Shown here in pieces: positions 9,224 through 17,205 of a stretch of DNA of 64,000 nucleotides. Position numbers and translations under genes: made by a program. Each line of letters starts with the position of its first letter. Positions within the stretch are counted from its first letter, which is position 1. The notes beneath the pieces were generated by a model. The model saw nothing but the letters and a program-made list of their open reading frames with translations. It searched no databases and was not told where the DNA came from. Source of the DNA: Thermoanaerobaculales bacterium (GTDB lineage Bacteria > Acidobacteriota > Thermoanaerobaculia > Thermoanaerobaculales > Sulfomarinibacteraceae); NCBI GenBank assembly GCA_025456145.1, contig JALOLD010000011.1, positions 1-64,000 on the forward strand, read 5' to 3'.

Positions 9224-9661
9224 TCAGTCCCTGATCTCGAGGACCTTCACGTGGTCGATGATCGGTGCCGAGGCCGTGACGTACCCGACCGCGGCGGGGC
9301 TCCTCGACACCATGACGATCACCTCGGCCTGGTTCGACCGTTCCTGCGGCGGCACCGCCTCACCGGCGAAGATCTTGCGTTGCCAGTAGCTCTTGATCGA
9401 CGCGACCTTCCGGCCGTGGACGGCCATCGAGAAGGCCTCGCGGGTCGGCGACTCGGGGTCGAGGTCGATCAGCTCGACCGGCGTCCCGTTGGGCCACTCG
9501 AGGTCCTTCTTGAGATACAGCCTCGACAGGTCCTCGGCGCTGATCGAGCTCAGCGGGTTGGCGGTGTTGACGATGACCTTGAAGCCGGCCGGCTCCTGGG
9601 CGGCGCCCACCCCGGCGACCAGCGCCAGGGCGACCATGGCCAGTTGACACGTCCTTCGCAT
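9224..9661 (-). CDS. Small periplasmic phosphate-binding-like protein (PBP-like domain)
   Basis: 145 residues. A signal peptide (about 1-21, ending VGAAQE) is followed by [33 protein letters not shown] and [27 protein letters not shown]. These are typical of single-domain relatives of PstS found beside chemoreceptors and TonB systems. Half the length of true PstS, it has one lobe. It is co-transcribed with the downstream methyl-accepting protein (5-nt gap), so a role as ligand capture subunit for chemotaxis is the likeliest reading (inference). Upstream on the minus strand a TATGAT at 9743-9738 could serve as a -10. Confidence 0.8.
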   Translation of the reverse strand: MRRTCQLAMVALALVAGVGAAQEPAGFKVIVNTANPLSSISAEDLSRLYLKKDLEWPNGTPVELIDLDPESPTREAFSMAVHGRKVASIKSYWQRKIFAGEAVPPQERSNQAEVIVMVSRSPAAVGYVTASAPIIDHVKVLEIRD

Positions 9662-9807
9662 CGGCTCTCTCCGATCCGCTCACCTGCCTCGACGATCGCC
9701 TCGGCTCGTCGGTGCTCGAGGGACCGCTGCACCGTCAATCATACAGGACGATGCCTGAAGGCCCGCCGTCGACCACGACGACGGCGCGTTTCGAACCTCG
9801 GAGACAG

Positions 9808-10080
9808 CGAAGCCGGCCGGCCTGCGAGCGACCGAAGCGACAGAGTCGAGGGATCCCCAGCAGTTCGGAAGGGCATCCCGGTTCGGGGTTCGAGTGAGGA
9901 TGCCGAGTCAGGATTGACCGCTCAGTGCTTGAGACGGCCACCCGACGTTGGGGGATCCCTCGACTCGCGCCGGCCCTTCTGGCCTTGGCTCGCTCGGGAT
10001 GACGGTTCTTCGGAGCGGCGCCCTCCATCCAGACTTCCTCTGGCGGCGAAGCCGGCCGTCCTACGAGCGACCGATGGTGG
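9808..10080. repeat. Intergenic repeat cluster (GGGATCCCTCGACTC family)
   Basis: The 495-nt space between 9662 and 10156 has no convincing gene. It holds two copies of a direct repeat (GCGAAGCCGGCCG...CGAGCGACCGA) near 9808 and 10046. Between them lies a perfect 16-bp inverted repeat, GAGTCGAGGGATCCCC at 9843-9858 against its complement at 9951-9966. The right half continues into GCTCGCTCGGGATGACGG. The same element recurs at 16076-16346. It resembles the short REP-like sequences scattered in many bacterial genomes; function unknown. Confidence 0.75.
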
Positions 10081-10156
10081 TGGTGTGGGGACGCGCGCCG
10101 GGCGCGCGTTCAACCCCCATGGGGGAGATGAGGTGGCGCGAGTCGTCGAGGAGAGT

Positions 10157-10243
10157 TGGTGCGAAAGGGGGGACTCGAACCCCCATGAGCTTAAGCCCAC
10201 TAGATCCTGAATCTAGCGCGTCTACCAGTTCCGCCACTTTCGC
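10157..10243 (-). tRNA. tRNA-Leu (anticodon CAG)
   Basis: The reverse complement begins GCGAAAGTGGCGGAACTGG, with the Leu-type D arm and a long variable arm (GTGGGCTTAAGCCCAT). The anticodon loop TTCAGGA gives anticodon CAG. The T arm is GGGTTCGAGTCCC. The acceptor stem GCGAAAG pairs with CTTTCGC, discriminator A, and CCA is encoded. An 87-nt class II tRNA including CCA. A strong promoter sits just upstream (10264-10292, minus strand). Confidence 0.97.
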
Positions 10244-10263
10244 ACCTGACGGATGGAGTGGCG

Positions 10264-10292
10264 ATAGTAGGTCCGGGGACGGTGGGTGTCAA
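10264..10292 (-). promoter_or_regulatory. Promoter of tRNA-Leu
   Basis: On the minus strand TTGACA (10292-10287) and TACTAT (10269-10264) are separated by 17 nt. This is a near-consensus sigma-70 promoter about 20 nt before the mature tRNA 5' end. Confidence 0.85.
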
Positions 10293-10487
10293 GTGCGAGC
10301 GGCGCGCGGTGAAGATCCGTTGCGGGACGGCGCGTCGGGAGATGTGTCGTCGTGAGACGGTGGCGGCTTGGGACGACGCGGTTGATCCGGGCACGCTGTG
10401 TGCGTCGCCTCCACCGGGCGGCAGCGGCTGGGCGTATACTCACCGTGCCCCCGGTGCGGTCGAAAGCCGCCTCGGCTGGAGGGTGTC

Positions 10488-13373
10488 ATGCGATCAGGTA
10501 TCACGACGAGTCGGGCGCTGGCGGCGACCGTCGCCCTCTGTCTCGTCGCCGGTGCGGCCACGGCCGGTGGGCCGGTCGCGGTGCGGCTCTCGGAGGACCA
10601 GCTCGAGGCCCTCGCCGGCATCGGTGGGCCCGAGGCGCCGCCGGTCGGGCCGAGGCACCCGAAGATCGCCACCGTCCTGCTCGAGATCGCCGAGATCGAA
10701 CGGCTGCGCGCCGACTGGCGGGGCGCCGCCTCCCAGCGCGGGCTGCTGGTCGAGGGCGAGTCGGTGCTGGTCGAGCTGCGCCTCGACCCCGAGGCGGCCG
10801 AGGCGGCGCGGTGGCGGCTCGAGCGGCTCGGCGGCACGGTGCGCCACCACGTCGTGCCCTCGCTGATGGAGGCGTGGCTGCCGGTCCGGGCGATCGAGGA
10901 GGTCGCGGGCCCGTCGGATGTCCTCCTGGTCAGGCCGGCGCGGCTCGTCGAGCCGACCGTGGGCTCGGTGACCAGCGAGGGCGTGGCGGCGCTCAACGTC
11001 GGGACCTCGAGCGTCGATTACGACTACCATGATCTCGGGGCCGACGGAACCGGAATCCTCATCGCCAACATCGACGCCGGTTACGCCGGCTATGCCGCCC
11101 TCCAGGCGAGCGGCGACTGGCCGCAGCCCGCGAGCCTCCGCCGTTTCGAGATCGACGGCGGGCCGGTCACCGACTGCGATGTCGTGGCCTGCTCCGACTA
11201 CGAGGCCGACGACCACGGCGCGACGACCATGGAGCTGGTCTTCGACGTCGCCCCCGGCGCCGAGTACCTGACCTACCGCACGACGACCGTCGGCGACTGG
11301 TACACCGCGCTGGTCGACGCCGCCGACCGCGGCGCCGACATCGTCACGGTGTCGCTGTCGGCCCCCCTCGACAACATCGGCGACGGCAGCACCTGCCCGC
11401 TGATCTGGCCGGCGCCGTGCGGCACCATCGCCGAGGCCGCGGCCTACGCGCGGTCGCAGGGGACGCTGGTCGTCAACTCGGCCGGGAACTACCGCCAGGA
11501 GCACTGGGGCGGGACCTATGTCGACTCGGGGGGAGCGCTCAACTGGGACGGCGCCGGCGCCGTCTACAACATCGGCGGTCCCGGTGGCGGCTCTGTCTAC
11601 TGCTACCCCAACGGCTATCCACTCGGCGTCGACCTCTTCTGGGACGATTGGACCGACGTCGATCACGACTACGACCTCTATCTCTACGAGTATCGCGGCA
11701 ACAACCGCTGGCGGCTGCGCGCCAGCTCGGCTGCGGACCAGAGTGGCGCCGCCGGTCAAACCCCCCAGGAGGGGATCCGCTACACCGTGACGGGCGCCCT
11801 CGGCGGGGGAGGCATCTGTCCGAGCGGGTCTGGCATCTTCGCGATTCGAGTTTCCAGGTTCAGCACACCGTCCAACCGCAACCTCCAGGTCTTCGCCGGC
11901 AACTGGGGCGGGCTTTGGAGCTCGACCCCCGACCGCAGCCTCGGCTTCCCGGCCGACTCGCCCGCTGTCTTCGCGGTCGGGGCGGTGGATGTGACGGCCC
12001 CCGGGAACCTCGAGGACTACAGCTCGGAAGGTCCGGTGCTCGGGCCGGGCGGCAGCCAGGCGGCGCCGAGCCCGGCCAACCCCAAGCCCGACGGGGTCAG
12101 CGTGAGCGGCGTCAGCTCGGTGACCTACGGGCCGTCGGGCTTCGGCGGCACCTCGTCGGCGGCGCCCCACACCGCCGGGATCGCGGCAATCCTCACCCAG
12201 CTGCGCGACGAGAAGTACGCCACCCCACCGGCGACCGACAACCCCGACGGCATCCACGACCTGCTCGCCACCTTCGCCCTCGAGGACTCGACCTTCCCCG
12301 CGGTCCACGCCACGACCTACGGCCACGGGCTGGTCAAGCTGCGCTTCTGCGATCAGTCGGTGGGGGTCGCGGACGGCGAGTGGATCATGCTCGGGCTGCC
12401 GTGCAACCGGCGCGCCGCCTCGACCGTCGCCGAGGTGCTCGGCGACGACCTCGACCTGGTCGGGACCTACTGGGAGGTCTGGGAGCAGGGCGATACCTAC
12501 GGCTCGTACATCCAGCTCTTCGAGGACGACCTGATGGTGCCGGGCGAGGGCTACTGGCTGCTCTACGAGGGCAACGCCACCGCCGACATCCAGGGGCTGG
12601 TCGCCGACCGCAGCGAGGCCTACCCGTTGCCGCTGCGCGGCGAGAGCCTGGCGCTCGGCTGGGCGAACTTCCTCGGCCACCCCTTCGAGCTCGGGGTCGA
12701 CTGGCCCGACGTGACGGTGCTCTACGACGGCGCCGAGCACAGCCTGGCCGACGCGGTGAGCGACGGCAAGATCCGCAACTTCATGTGGGGGCCCTACACC
12801 GCCACCGGCTATGTCGAGAACGACGGGTTGCTCGGTGAGGGCACCCTGGCGCCCTTCGCGGGCTTCTGGGTCAAGGCCTTCGAGGACGTCGAGCTGCGCG
12901 TTCCGACCTCGCTCGCGGTCGATGCCAGCGAGGGCCAGACCGAGCCGGGCCAGGCGATCGGCTGGACCGTCCGGCTCGAGGCGACGAGCCTCGGCAAGAC
13001 CGCGACCGCGCGGCTCGGCCAGCTCCCGGATGGCGAGCCGGGCTGGGACGTCCACGACGCGGAGCACATGCCGTCCTTCGAGCCGCACCAGCTCGCGGTG
13101 GTGATGCCCCACCCCGAGTGGGGCGAGCTCGCCGGGAGCTATGTCCGCGACTACCACGGCAAGGGCCGGGTCCAGAGCTGGCGGTTCGAGGTGCGGAGCA
13201 ACCTCGGCGGCAAGGTCGAGCTCGGCTGCGGCGGCCCGCGGTCGGTGCTCGGACGCTCCGTCCTGACCGACCTTTCAACCGGGATGACGATCACCGGCGC
13301 CGAGCTCGCGAAGAGCGGGTACGCCTTCGAGATGCCGCCGGGCGCCCGCGCCTTCGAGTGGCGGGTCCGCTGA
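10488..13373 (+). CDS. Secreted subtilisin-family (S8) serine peptidase
   Basis: 961 residues from ATG 10488, preceded by GGAGGG. Signal peptide about 1-25. The catalytic triad is visible: Asp196 in ANIDAGYAGY, His243 in DDHGATTMELVFDVAPGA and Ser556 in GGTSSAAPHTAG. A large insert between His and Ser (about 310-500) contains Gly/Tyr-rich and Asp-rich stretches. After the catalytic domain, a roughly 340-residue C-terminal region has WIMLGLPC and GEGYWLLYEG-type repeats and ends RAFEWRVR; it is probably a beta-sandwich surface-binding module. It likely degrades extracellular protein. A TATACT (10435-10440) upstream could be its -10. A 58-codon frame begins in its stop (TGATG). Confidence 0.93.
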   Translation: MRSGITTSRALAATVALCLVAGAATAGGPVAVRLSEDQLEALAGIGGPEAPPVGPRHPKIATVLLEIAEIERLRADWRGAASQRGLLVEGESVLVELRLDPEAAEAARWRLERLGGTVRHHVVPSLMEAWLPVRAIEEVAGPSDVLLVRPARLVEPTVGSVTSEGVAALNVGTSSVDYDYHDLGADGTGILIANIDAGYAGYAALQASGDWPQPASLRRFEIDGGPVTDCDVVACSDYEADDHGATTMELVFDVAPGAEYLTYRTTTVGDWYTALVDAADRGADIVTVSLSAPLDNIGDGSTCPLIWPAPCGTIAEAAAYARSQGTLVVNSAGNYRQEHWGGTYVDSGGALNWDGAGAVYNIGGPGGGSVYCYPNGYPLGVDLFWDDWTDVDHDYDLYLYEYRGNNRWRLRASSAADQSGAAGQTPQEGIRYTVTGALGGGGICPSGSGIFAIRVSRFSTPSNRNLQVFAGNWGGLWSSTPDRSLGFPADSPAVFAVGAVDVTAPGNLEDYSSEGPVLGPGGSQAAPSPANPKPDGVSVSGVSSVTYGPSGFGGTSSAAPHTAGIAAILTQLRDEKYATPPATDNPDGIHDLLATFALEDSTFPAVHATTYGHGLVKLRFCDQSVGVADGEWIMLGLPCNRRAASTVAEVLGDDLDLVGTYWEVWEQGDTYGSYIQLFEDDLMVPGEGYWLLYEGNATADIQGLVADRSEAYPLPLRGESLALGWANFLGHPFELGVDWPDVTVLYDGAEHSLADAVSDGKIRNFMWGPYTATGYVENDGLLGEGTLAPFAGFWVKAFEDVELRVPTSLAVDASEGQTEPGQAIGWTVRLEATSLGKTATARLGQLPDGEPGWDVHDAEHMPSFEPHQLAVVMPHPEWGELAGSYVRDYHGKGRVQSWRFEVRSNLGGKVELGCGGPRSVLGRSVLTDLSTGMTITGAELAKSGYAFEMPPGARAFEWRVR

Positions 13374-13549
13374 TGGCCCTCGAGGCTCATCCCCCCGAGC
13401 GGGTCGACCGGCCGGCCGCCGGCGACCGGGGCTTCGAGCGGCGGCCCTACCGGCCGCCGGCGGTGCGCTCGTTCGGGCGCCGGCTGCCGTCCTTCCGGCC
13501 GCCGAGCTGGCCCGAGCAGCCGGTCCCGGGCCGGCCGCCTTCGAGCTAG
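13373..13549 (+). CDS. Possible small Pro/Arg-rich protein
   Basis: A 58-codon frame whose ATG overlaps the subtilase stop as TGATG, the geometry of translational coupling. The product is rich in Pro and Arg (for example RRPYRPPAVRSFGRRLP) with no signal peptide, membrane segment or recognised domain. It fills the gap before the RNase R promoter. It may be an uncharacterised small protein or chance coding in GC-rich sequence. No function is proposed. Confidence 0.3.
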   Translation: MALEAHPPERVDRPAAGDRGFERRPYRPPAVRSFGRRLPSFRPPSWPEQPVPGRPPSS

Positions 13550-13562
13550 CCGACAAAAGCAG

Positions 13563-13591
13563 TTGGCGGCGGGCCGCGGCCGTGCTTCAAT
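13563..13591 (+). promoter_or_regulatory. Promoter of rnr
   Basis: TTGGCG (13563-13568), a 17-nt spacer and TTCAAT (13586-13591), with a TG dinucleotide before the -10. The predicted start of transcription lies about 3-5 nt before the ATG at 13602, so the transcript would have almost no leader. There is no Shine-Dalgarno. Confidence 0.6.
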
Positions 13592-13601
13592 CGTCGCCAC
13601 G

Positions 13602-16037
13602 ATGACCGACACCGATCTCCCGGAGCTCTCCCCCGACACCGTCCTTGCAACGATCCGCCGGCGCGGCCGCGCCGGGATGAGCCTGCGGATGCTCGTCGCC
13701 GAGGTCGAGGACCGCCTCGAGATCGACCGCTCGGAGGCGCGGCGGCTGCTCCGCGGCGCGCTGCGGGCCCTCGAGCAGCAGGGCGAGGTCGTCCTCGGCC
13801 GCGGCAAGCGCTACTTCCCGGCCGACGTCTCGGACCTCCACCCCGGGCGCTACCGGGCGCTCGCCGGAGGCGGCTTCGTCGTCGACCTCGAGGCCGGCGA
13901 CGGCCCGCCGGTGGCGATCCCGCCGAGCGGCCGGCGCGGCGCGCTGCCCGGCGACCGGGTGCTGGTCCGGATCGAGACCCCGCGCAAGCGGTCGCGCGAG
14001 CTCGGGCTGCGCGAGGGGGTGGTCGTCCGGGTCGTCGAGCGGCGGACCAGCGAGGTGGTGGGGGTGTGGGTCGCCGGCGGCGGGCGGCCGCACGTTCGCC
14101 CGCTCGGGCGTGGGCAGCGCTTCTCGGTCGAAATCACCTCGTCCGAGGTCGAGGGTCAGCCCGACGACGGCGAGCTGGTGGTGGTCAGCGTCGACCAGGT
14201 CGAGGGCCGCGGCGAGGTCGCGCGTGGGGCGCTGCTCGCGCGGCTCGGCCGGCCCGAGGACGCCGGCGCGGTCGACCGGGCGGTGCTCCGGCTGTTCGGT
14301 ATCGCCGAGGCCTTCGACCCCGAGGTGGCGGCCCAGGCCGAGGCGCTGCCGGGCTCGGTAGGCGGCGCCGAGCTCGCGGGGCGGTGGGACCTCCGCGACC
14401 GGCCGGCGATCACCATCGACGGCGAGACCGCCCGCGACTTCGACGACGCGGTGAGCGCGCGCCGGGTCAAGGGCGGCGTCGTCGAGGTCGAGGTCCACAT
14501 CGCCGATGTCGCCCACTACGTCCGGCCGGGCGGTTTAGTCGACGCCGAGGCGCGGCGCCGCGGGACCAGCGTCTACCTGCCGGGTCTGTGCGTGCCGATG
14601 CTCCCCGAGAAGCTGTCGAACGACCTGTGCTCGCTGCGCGAAGGGGTCGACCGGCTGACCTTTACGGTACGCTTCCGGGTCGCCGGCGACGGCCGGGTGA
14701 GCCGGGCCGAAGCCCACGACTCCGTCATCCGCTCGCGCCGCCGCTGCACCTACACTGAGGTCTTCGGTTGGCTCGAGCGGCCGCGCGCCGACTGGCCGGA
14801 GGCCACCGGCGCCTTCGCCGACTCGCTCGAGGCGCTGGCCGAGGCCGCCGACCGGCTCGGCCGGGCGCGGCGGGCGCGGGGCAGCCTCGACTTCGACCTC
14901 GCCGAGCCGCAGATCCTGCTCGACCCCGAGGGCCGGGTGGTCGGGATCGAGCCGAGCGCGCGCAACCGCGCCCACCGGCTGATCGAGGAGCTGATGGTCG
15001 CGGCCAACACCGCGGTCGCCATGTTGATCATGAAGGCCGACCAGCCCTGCCTGCACCGGGTCCACGACGAGCCCGACCCGGCCAAGATCGAGACCCTCGC
15101 CGAGGTCGTCGGCGAGCTCGGCCTGCGCCTCGCCCGGGGGCCCGGCGAGCTCGCGCCGTCGGCGCTCCAGGCGCTGCTCGAGCAGGTTGCCGGCCGGCCC
15201 GAGGAGCACATGGTGGCGATGCTCGTCCTGCGCTCGATGGCGCGGGCGGTCTACACCCACGACCCGCGCGGCCACTACGCGCTGGCGACCGACGCCTACC
15301 TCCACTTCACCTCGCCGATCCGTCGCTACCCGGACCTCGTCGCGCACCGCATGCTGCGGGCCCTGCTCGGCGACGGGCGCGCCCTCGAGGGGGCGGCGCG
15401 CGACGCCGCCGAAGGACGGCTGCGCGCCCTCGGCCCGGCCTGCTCGATGCTCGAGCAGCAGGCCGAGAAGGCCGAGCGGACGGCGGTCCAGTGGAAGACC
15501 GCGCTCTACCTGCGGGACCGGGTGGGCGAGGCCTTCGACGGGCGGATCTCGGGGGTGACCGGCTTCGGCTTTTTCGTCGAGCTCGACGAGGTGTTCGCCG
15601 ACGGGCTGGTTCACGTCAACGAGCTGGTTGACGACTACTACGTCTTCGACGAGCACCGGCACCGGCTGGTCGGCGAGCGCACCGGCCGGGTGTGGCGGCT
15701 CGGCGACACCGTCCGGGTGAGGCTCGTCCGGGTCGACCTCGAGAGCTTCCAGGTCCAGCTGACGCCGCTCGGCGTCACGCCCGACCGCCGGGCGGTCCGG
15801 GCGGCGGGGGAGCGCGGGGCGGGTCGGACGCCGAGGCCGAAGCGGCGTAGCACGACCATCAAGGGGCGCAAGGCGAGCTCCCCGGGGCGAAAGGCGAGCC
15901 CTCCGGGGCGCAAGGCGAGCCCTCCGGGGCGCAAGGCGAGCTCTCCGGGGCGGGCCCGCGGATCTTCGGCCCGGGGCACGAGGACCGAGACCACGCGGAG
16001 CCGAGGCCGGGGAAAGACCCCGCGCCGGCGGGGGTAG
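13602..16037 (+). CDS. rnr: Ribonuclease R
   Basis: 811 residues from ATG 13602. Order: N-terminal winged helix (about 10-75), cold-shock OB domains, catalytic RNB domain with ITIDGETARDFDDAVSARR (acidic metal-binding residues) and YLPGLCVPMLPEKLSNDLCSL, the HFTSPIRRYPDLVAHRML motif, then an S1 domain (about 635-720). It degrades structured RNA 3' to 5' and acts in mRNA and rRNA quality control. The last 90 residues are highly basic and include four copies of RKASxPG, encoded by a 21-nt DNA repeat at 15864-15947. Basic tails are common in RNase R, but the clean repeat suggests recent slippage expansion. Confidence 0.95.
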   Translation: MTDTDLPELSPDTVLATIRRRGRAGMSLRMLVAEVEDRLEIDRSEARRLLRGALRALEQQGEVVLGRGKRYFPADVSDLHPGRYRALAGGGFVVDLEAGDGPPVAIPPSGRRGALPGDRVLVRIETPRKRSRELGLREGVVVRVVERRTSEVVGVWVAGGGRPHVRPLGRGQRFSVEITSSEVEGQPDDGELVVVSVDQVEGRGEVARGALLARLGRPEDAGAVDRAVLRLFGIAEAFDPEVAAQAEALPGSVGGAELAGRWDLRDRPAITIDGETARDFDDAVSARRVKGGVVEVEVHIADVAHYVRPGGLVDAEARRRGTSVYLPGLCVPMLPEKLSNDLCSLREGVDRLTFTVRFRVAGDGRVSRAEAHDSVIRSRRRCTYTEVFGWLERPRADWPEATGAFADSLEALAEAADRLGRARRARGSLDFDLAEPQILLDPEGRVVGIEPSARNRAHRLIEELMVAANTAVAMLIMKADQPCLHRVHDEPDPAKIETLAEVVGELGLRLARGPGELAPSALQALLEQVAGRPEEHMVAMLVLRSMARAVYTHDPRGHYALATDAYLHFTSPIRRYPDLVAHRMLRALLGDGRALEGAARDAAEGRLRALGPACSMLEQQAEKAERTAVQWKTALYLRDRVGEAFDGRISGVTGFGFFVELDEVFADGLVHVNELVDDYYVFDEHRHRLVGERTGRVWRLGDTVRVRLVRVDLESFQVQLTPLGVTPDRRAVRAAGERGAGRTPRPKRRSTTIKGRKASSPGRKASPPGRKASPPGRKASSPGRARGSSARGTRTETTRSRGRGKTPRRRG
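15864..15947 (+). repeat. 21-nt tandem repeat in the rnr 3' end
   Basis: Four in-frame 21-nt units of the pattern GGGCGCAAGGCGAGCyCtCCG at 15864, 15885, 15906 and 15927. They encode GRKAS(S/P)P repeats in the basic tail of RNase R. Differences between units are mostly C/T changes, so copy number may vary between strains. Confidence 0.9.
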
Positions 16038-16056
16038 GGGAGCGGCCCCGGCGATC

Positions 16057-16355
16057 GCAGGGTCGACCCGGCTTCGGGGGATCCCTCGACTCGCTGCGGC
16101 CCCGCGGGCCCGCGCTCACTCGGGATGACGGTGCTCAAAGGCGACCATTGGGGTGCGCTCGTTCGGGGTGACGGTTCTCGACAGCGGCGCCCGCTCGCAT
16201 CGTCCCACGTCCCGTCGTCCCCCCCTCCTGCAATCCCGTCGTCCCGTCGTCCCGCGTCCCGCCGTCCCGCGTCCCGCCATCCCGCGTCCCCCGTCCCGTC
16301 ATCCCGAGCGAGCGAAGCGAGCCGAGGGATCCCCCGCGGGTCAGAGGCCGTCGCC
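16057..16355. repeat. REP-like inverted pair plus GTCCC simple repeat
   Basis: The 494 nt between rnr and the tetR-type gene has no gene. A copy of GGGGGATCCCTCGACTCGCT...CTCACTCGGGATGACGG lies near 16076-16130. A second copy in opposite orientation (CGTCATCCCGAGCGAGCGAAG, then CGAGCCGAGGGATCCCCC) lies near 16297-16346. Between them is a degenerate simple repeat of CGTCCCG/CATCCCG units (about 16207-16312). This is the same family as the repeats at 9808-10080. Confidence 0.75.
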
Positions 16356-16454
16356 GCCGAGAGGGGCGCGGGACGGCGCCGCGGAGGGAGCGGGCGAGTC
16401 ACCCGGCGCCGTCCGACCGCCGCGGCGAGCGTGCCGGGTCGTCGCCTCGACCCC

Positions 16455-16483
16455 TTGACAAAGCGACCGGACGGAGTGATATT
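16455..16483 (+). promoter_or_regulatory. Promoter of the TetR/TonB-receptor cluster
   Basis: A perfect TTGACA -35 (16455-16460), 17-nt spacer, GATATT -10 (16478-16483). It is the best sigma-70 promoter in the window and sits in an AT-rich island. It drives the regulator and probably the receptor gene downstream. Confidence 0.85.
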
Positions 16484-16489
16484 CAATTA

Positions 16490-16514
16490 ACAAAACGATC
16501 GTTCGGTTTTTGTC
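16490..16514 (+). promoter_or_regulatory. Probable TetR-family operator
   Basis: An imperfect inverted repeat, ACAAAACGATC/GTTCGGTTTTTGT, with the perfect core palindrome AACGATCGTT (16494-16503), covers the predicted transcription start just after the -10. Position and symmetry fit autorepression by the regulator encoded at 16532. Confidence 0.65.
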
Positions 16515-16531
16515 GAAAGGACCCCGATCGA

Positions 16532-17188
16532 GTGCCCAGAGGACTCCAGGCCGCCAAGTCCGAGATCTCCACCGCCAGGGTGCTCGATGCGGCTCTCCAG
16601 CTCTTCTCGACCCAGGGCTACGGCGCGACCTCGATGCGTCAGATCGCCGAGGCCTGCGAGCAGTCGGTCGGCAACCTCTACCACCACTTCGGCTCGAAGG
16701 AGACGATCTACCAGCGTCTCATCGACGGCTACTGGGAACGGCTGCTCGACCCCGAGCACCCTCTCCAGAAGGTCTTCGTCGCCGCCAACTTCCCCGACGA
16801 CCTCGAGGAGCTCGCGGTGGCGATCGAGCGCACGGTCGAGGAGAACCGGGCCTCGATCCTGCTCGTCTTCATCGATGTCATCGAGTTCGGCGGCCGCCAC
16901 ATTCGGCCGTTCTACGAGACCATGGCCGACCGCTTCCGCCAGGTCTACGGCGGCCGCTTCCGGGAGCTCGAGCGGACCGGCCGGCTGAGCGACGCGGACC
17001 CGCTGGTCGCGGTCATGGTGGCGACCCGCTGGCTGTTCTACTTCTACACGGTCGAGAAGTGCTTCGGCGTGCCCATGCACTTCGGCATGGACGCGCAGCA
17101 GGCGGTCGACGGTTTCATCCGGATTCTGAGAAACGGGGTGCTGCGCGGCGAGCAGCCGCAGCAGCGCCCACAACTGCACGCCCGATGA
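16532..17188 (+). CDS. TetR/AcrR-family transcriptional regulator
   Basis: 218 residues from GTG 16532. The N-terminal helix-turn-helix runs about 14-60: ARVLDAALQLFSTQGYGATS then MRQIAEACEQSVGNLYHHFG, the typical TetR DNA-recognition segment. The C-terminal ligand domain (about 70-205) has no assigned ligand. The protein probably represses its own promoter and the TonB-receptor cluster through the palindrome at 16490-16514. Induction by the imported compound or its acyl-CoA derivative is likely (inference). Its stop lies 17 nt before the receptor ATG. A poly-G run (17193-17200) serves as the receptor ribosome-binding site. Confidence 0.9.
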   Translation: MPRGLQAAKSEISTARVLDAALQLFSTQGYGATSMRQIAEACEQSVGNLYHHFGSKETIYQRLIDGYWERLLDPEHPLQKVFVAANFPDDLEELAVAIERTVEENRASILLVFIDVIEFGGRHIRPFYETMADRFRQVYGGRFRELERTGRLSDADPLVAVMVATRWLFYFYTVEKCFGVPMHFGMDAQQAVDGFIRILRNGVLRGEQPQQRPQLHAR

Positions 17189-17205
17189 CGAAGGGGGGGG
17201 ATGCG

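Noticed and set aside
10494-13157. A minus-strand open frame of about 890 codons over the subtilase
   Set aside because: Shadow of a gene with a complete catalytic triad; no recognisable protein features.
16207-16312. A coding region in the GTCCC-rich stretch
   Set aside because: Simple-sequence C/G runs generate open frames in all phases; none has a plausible start or conserved motif.
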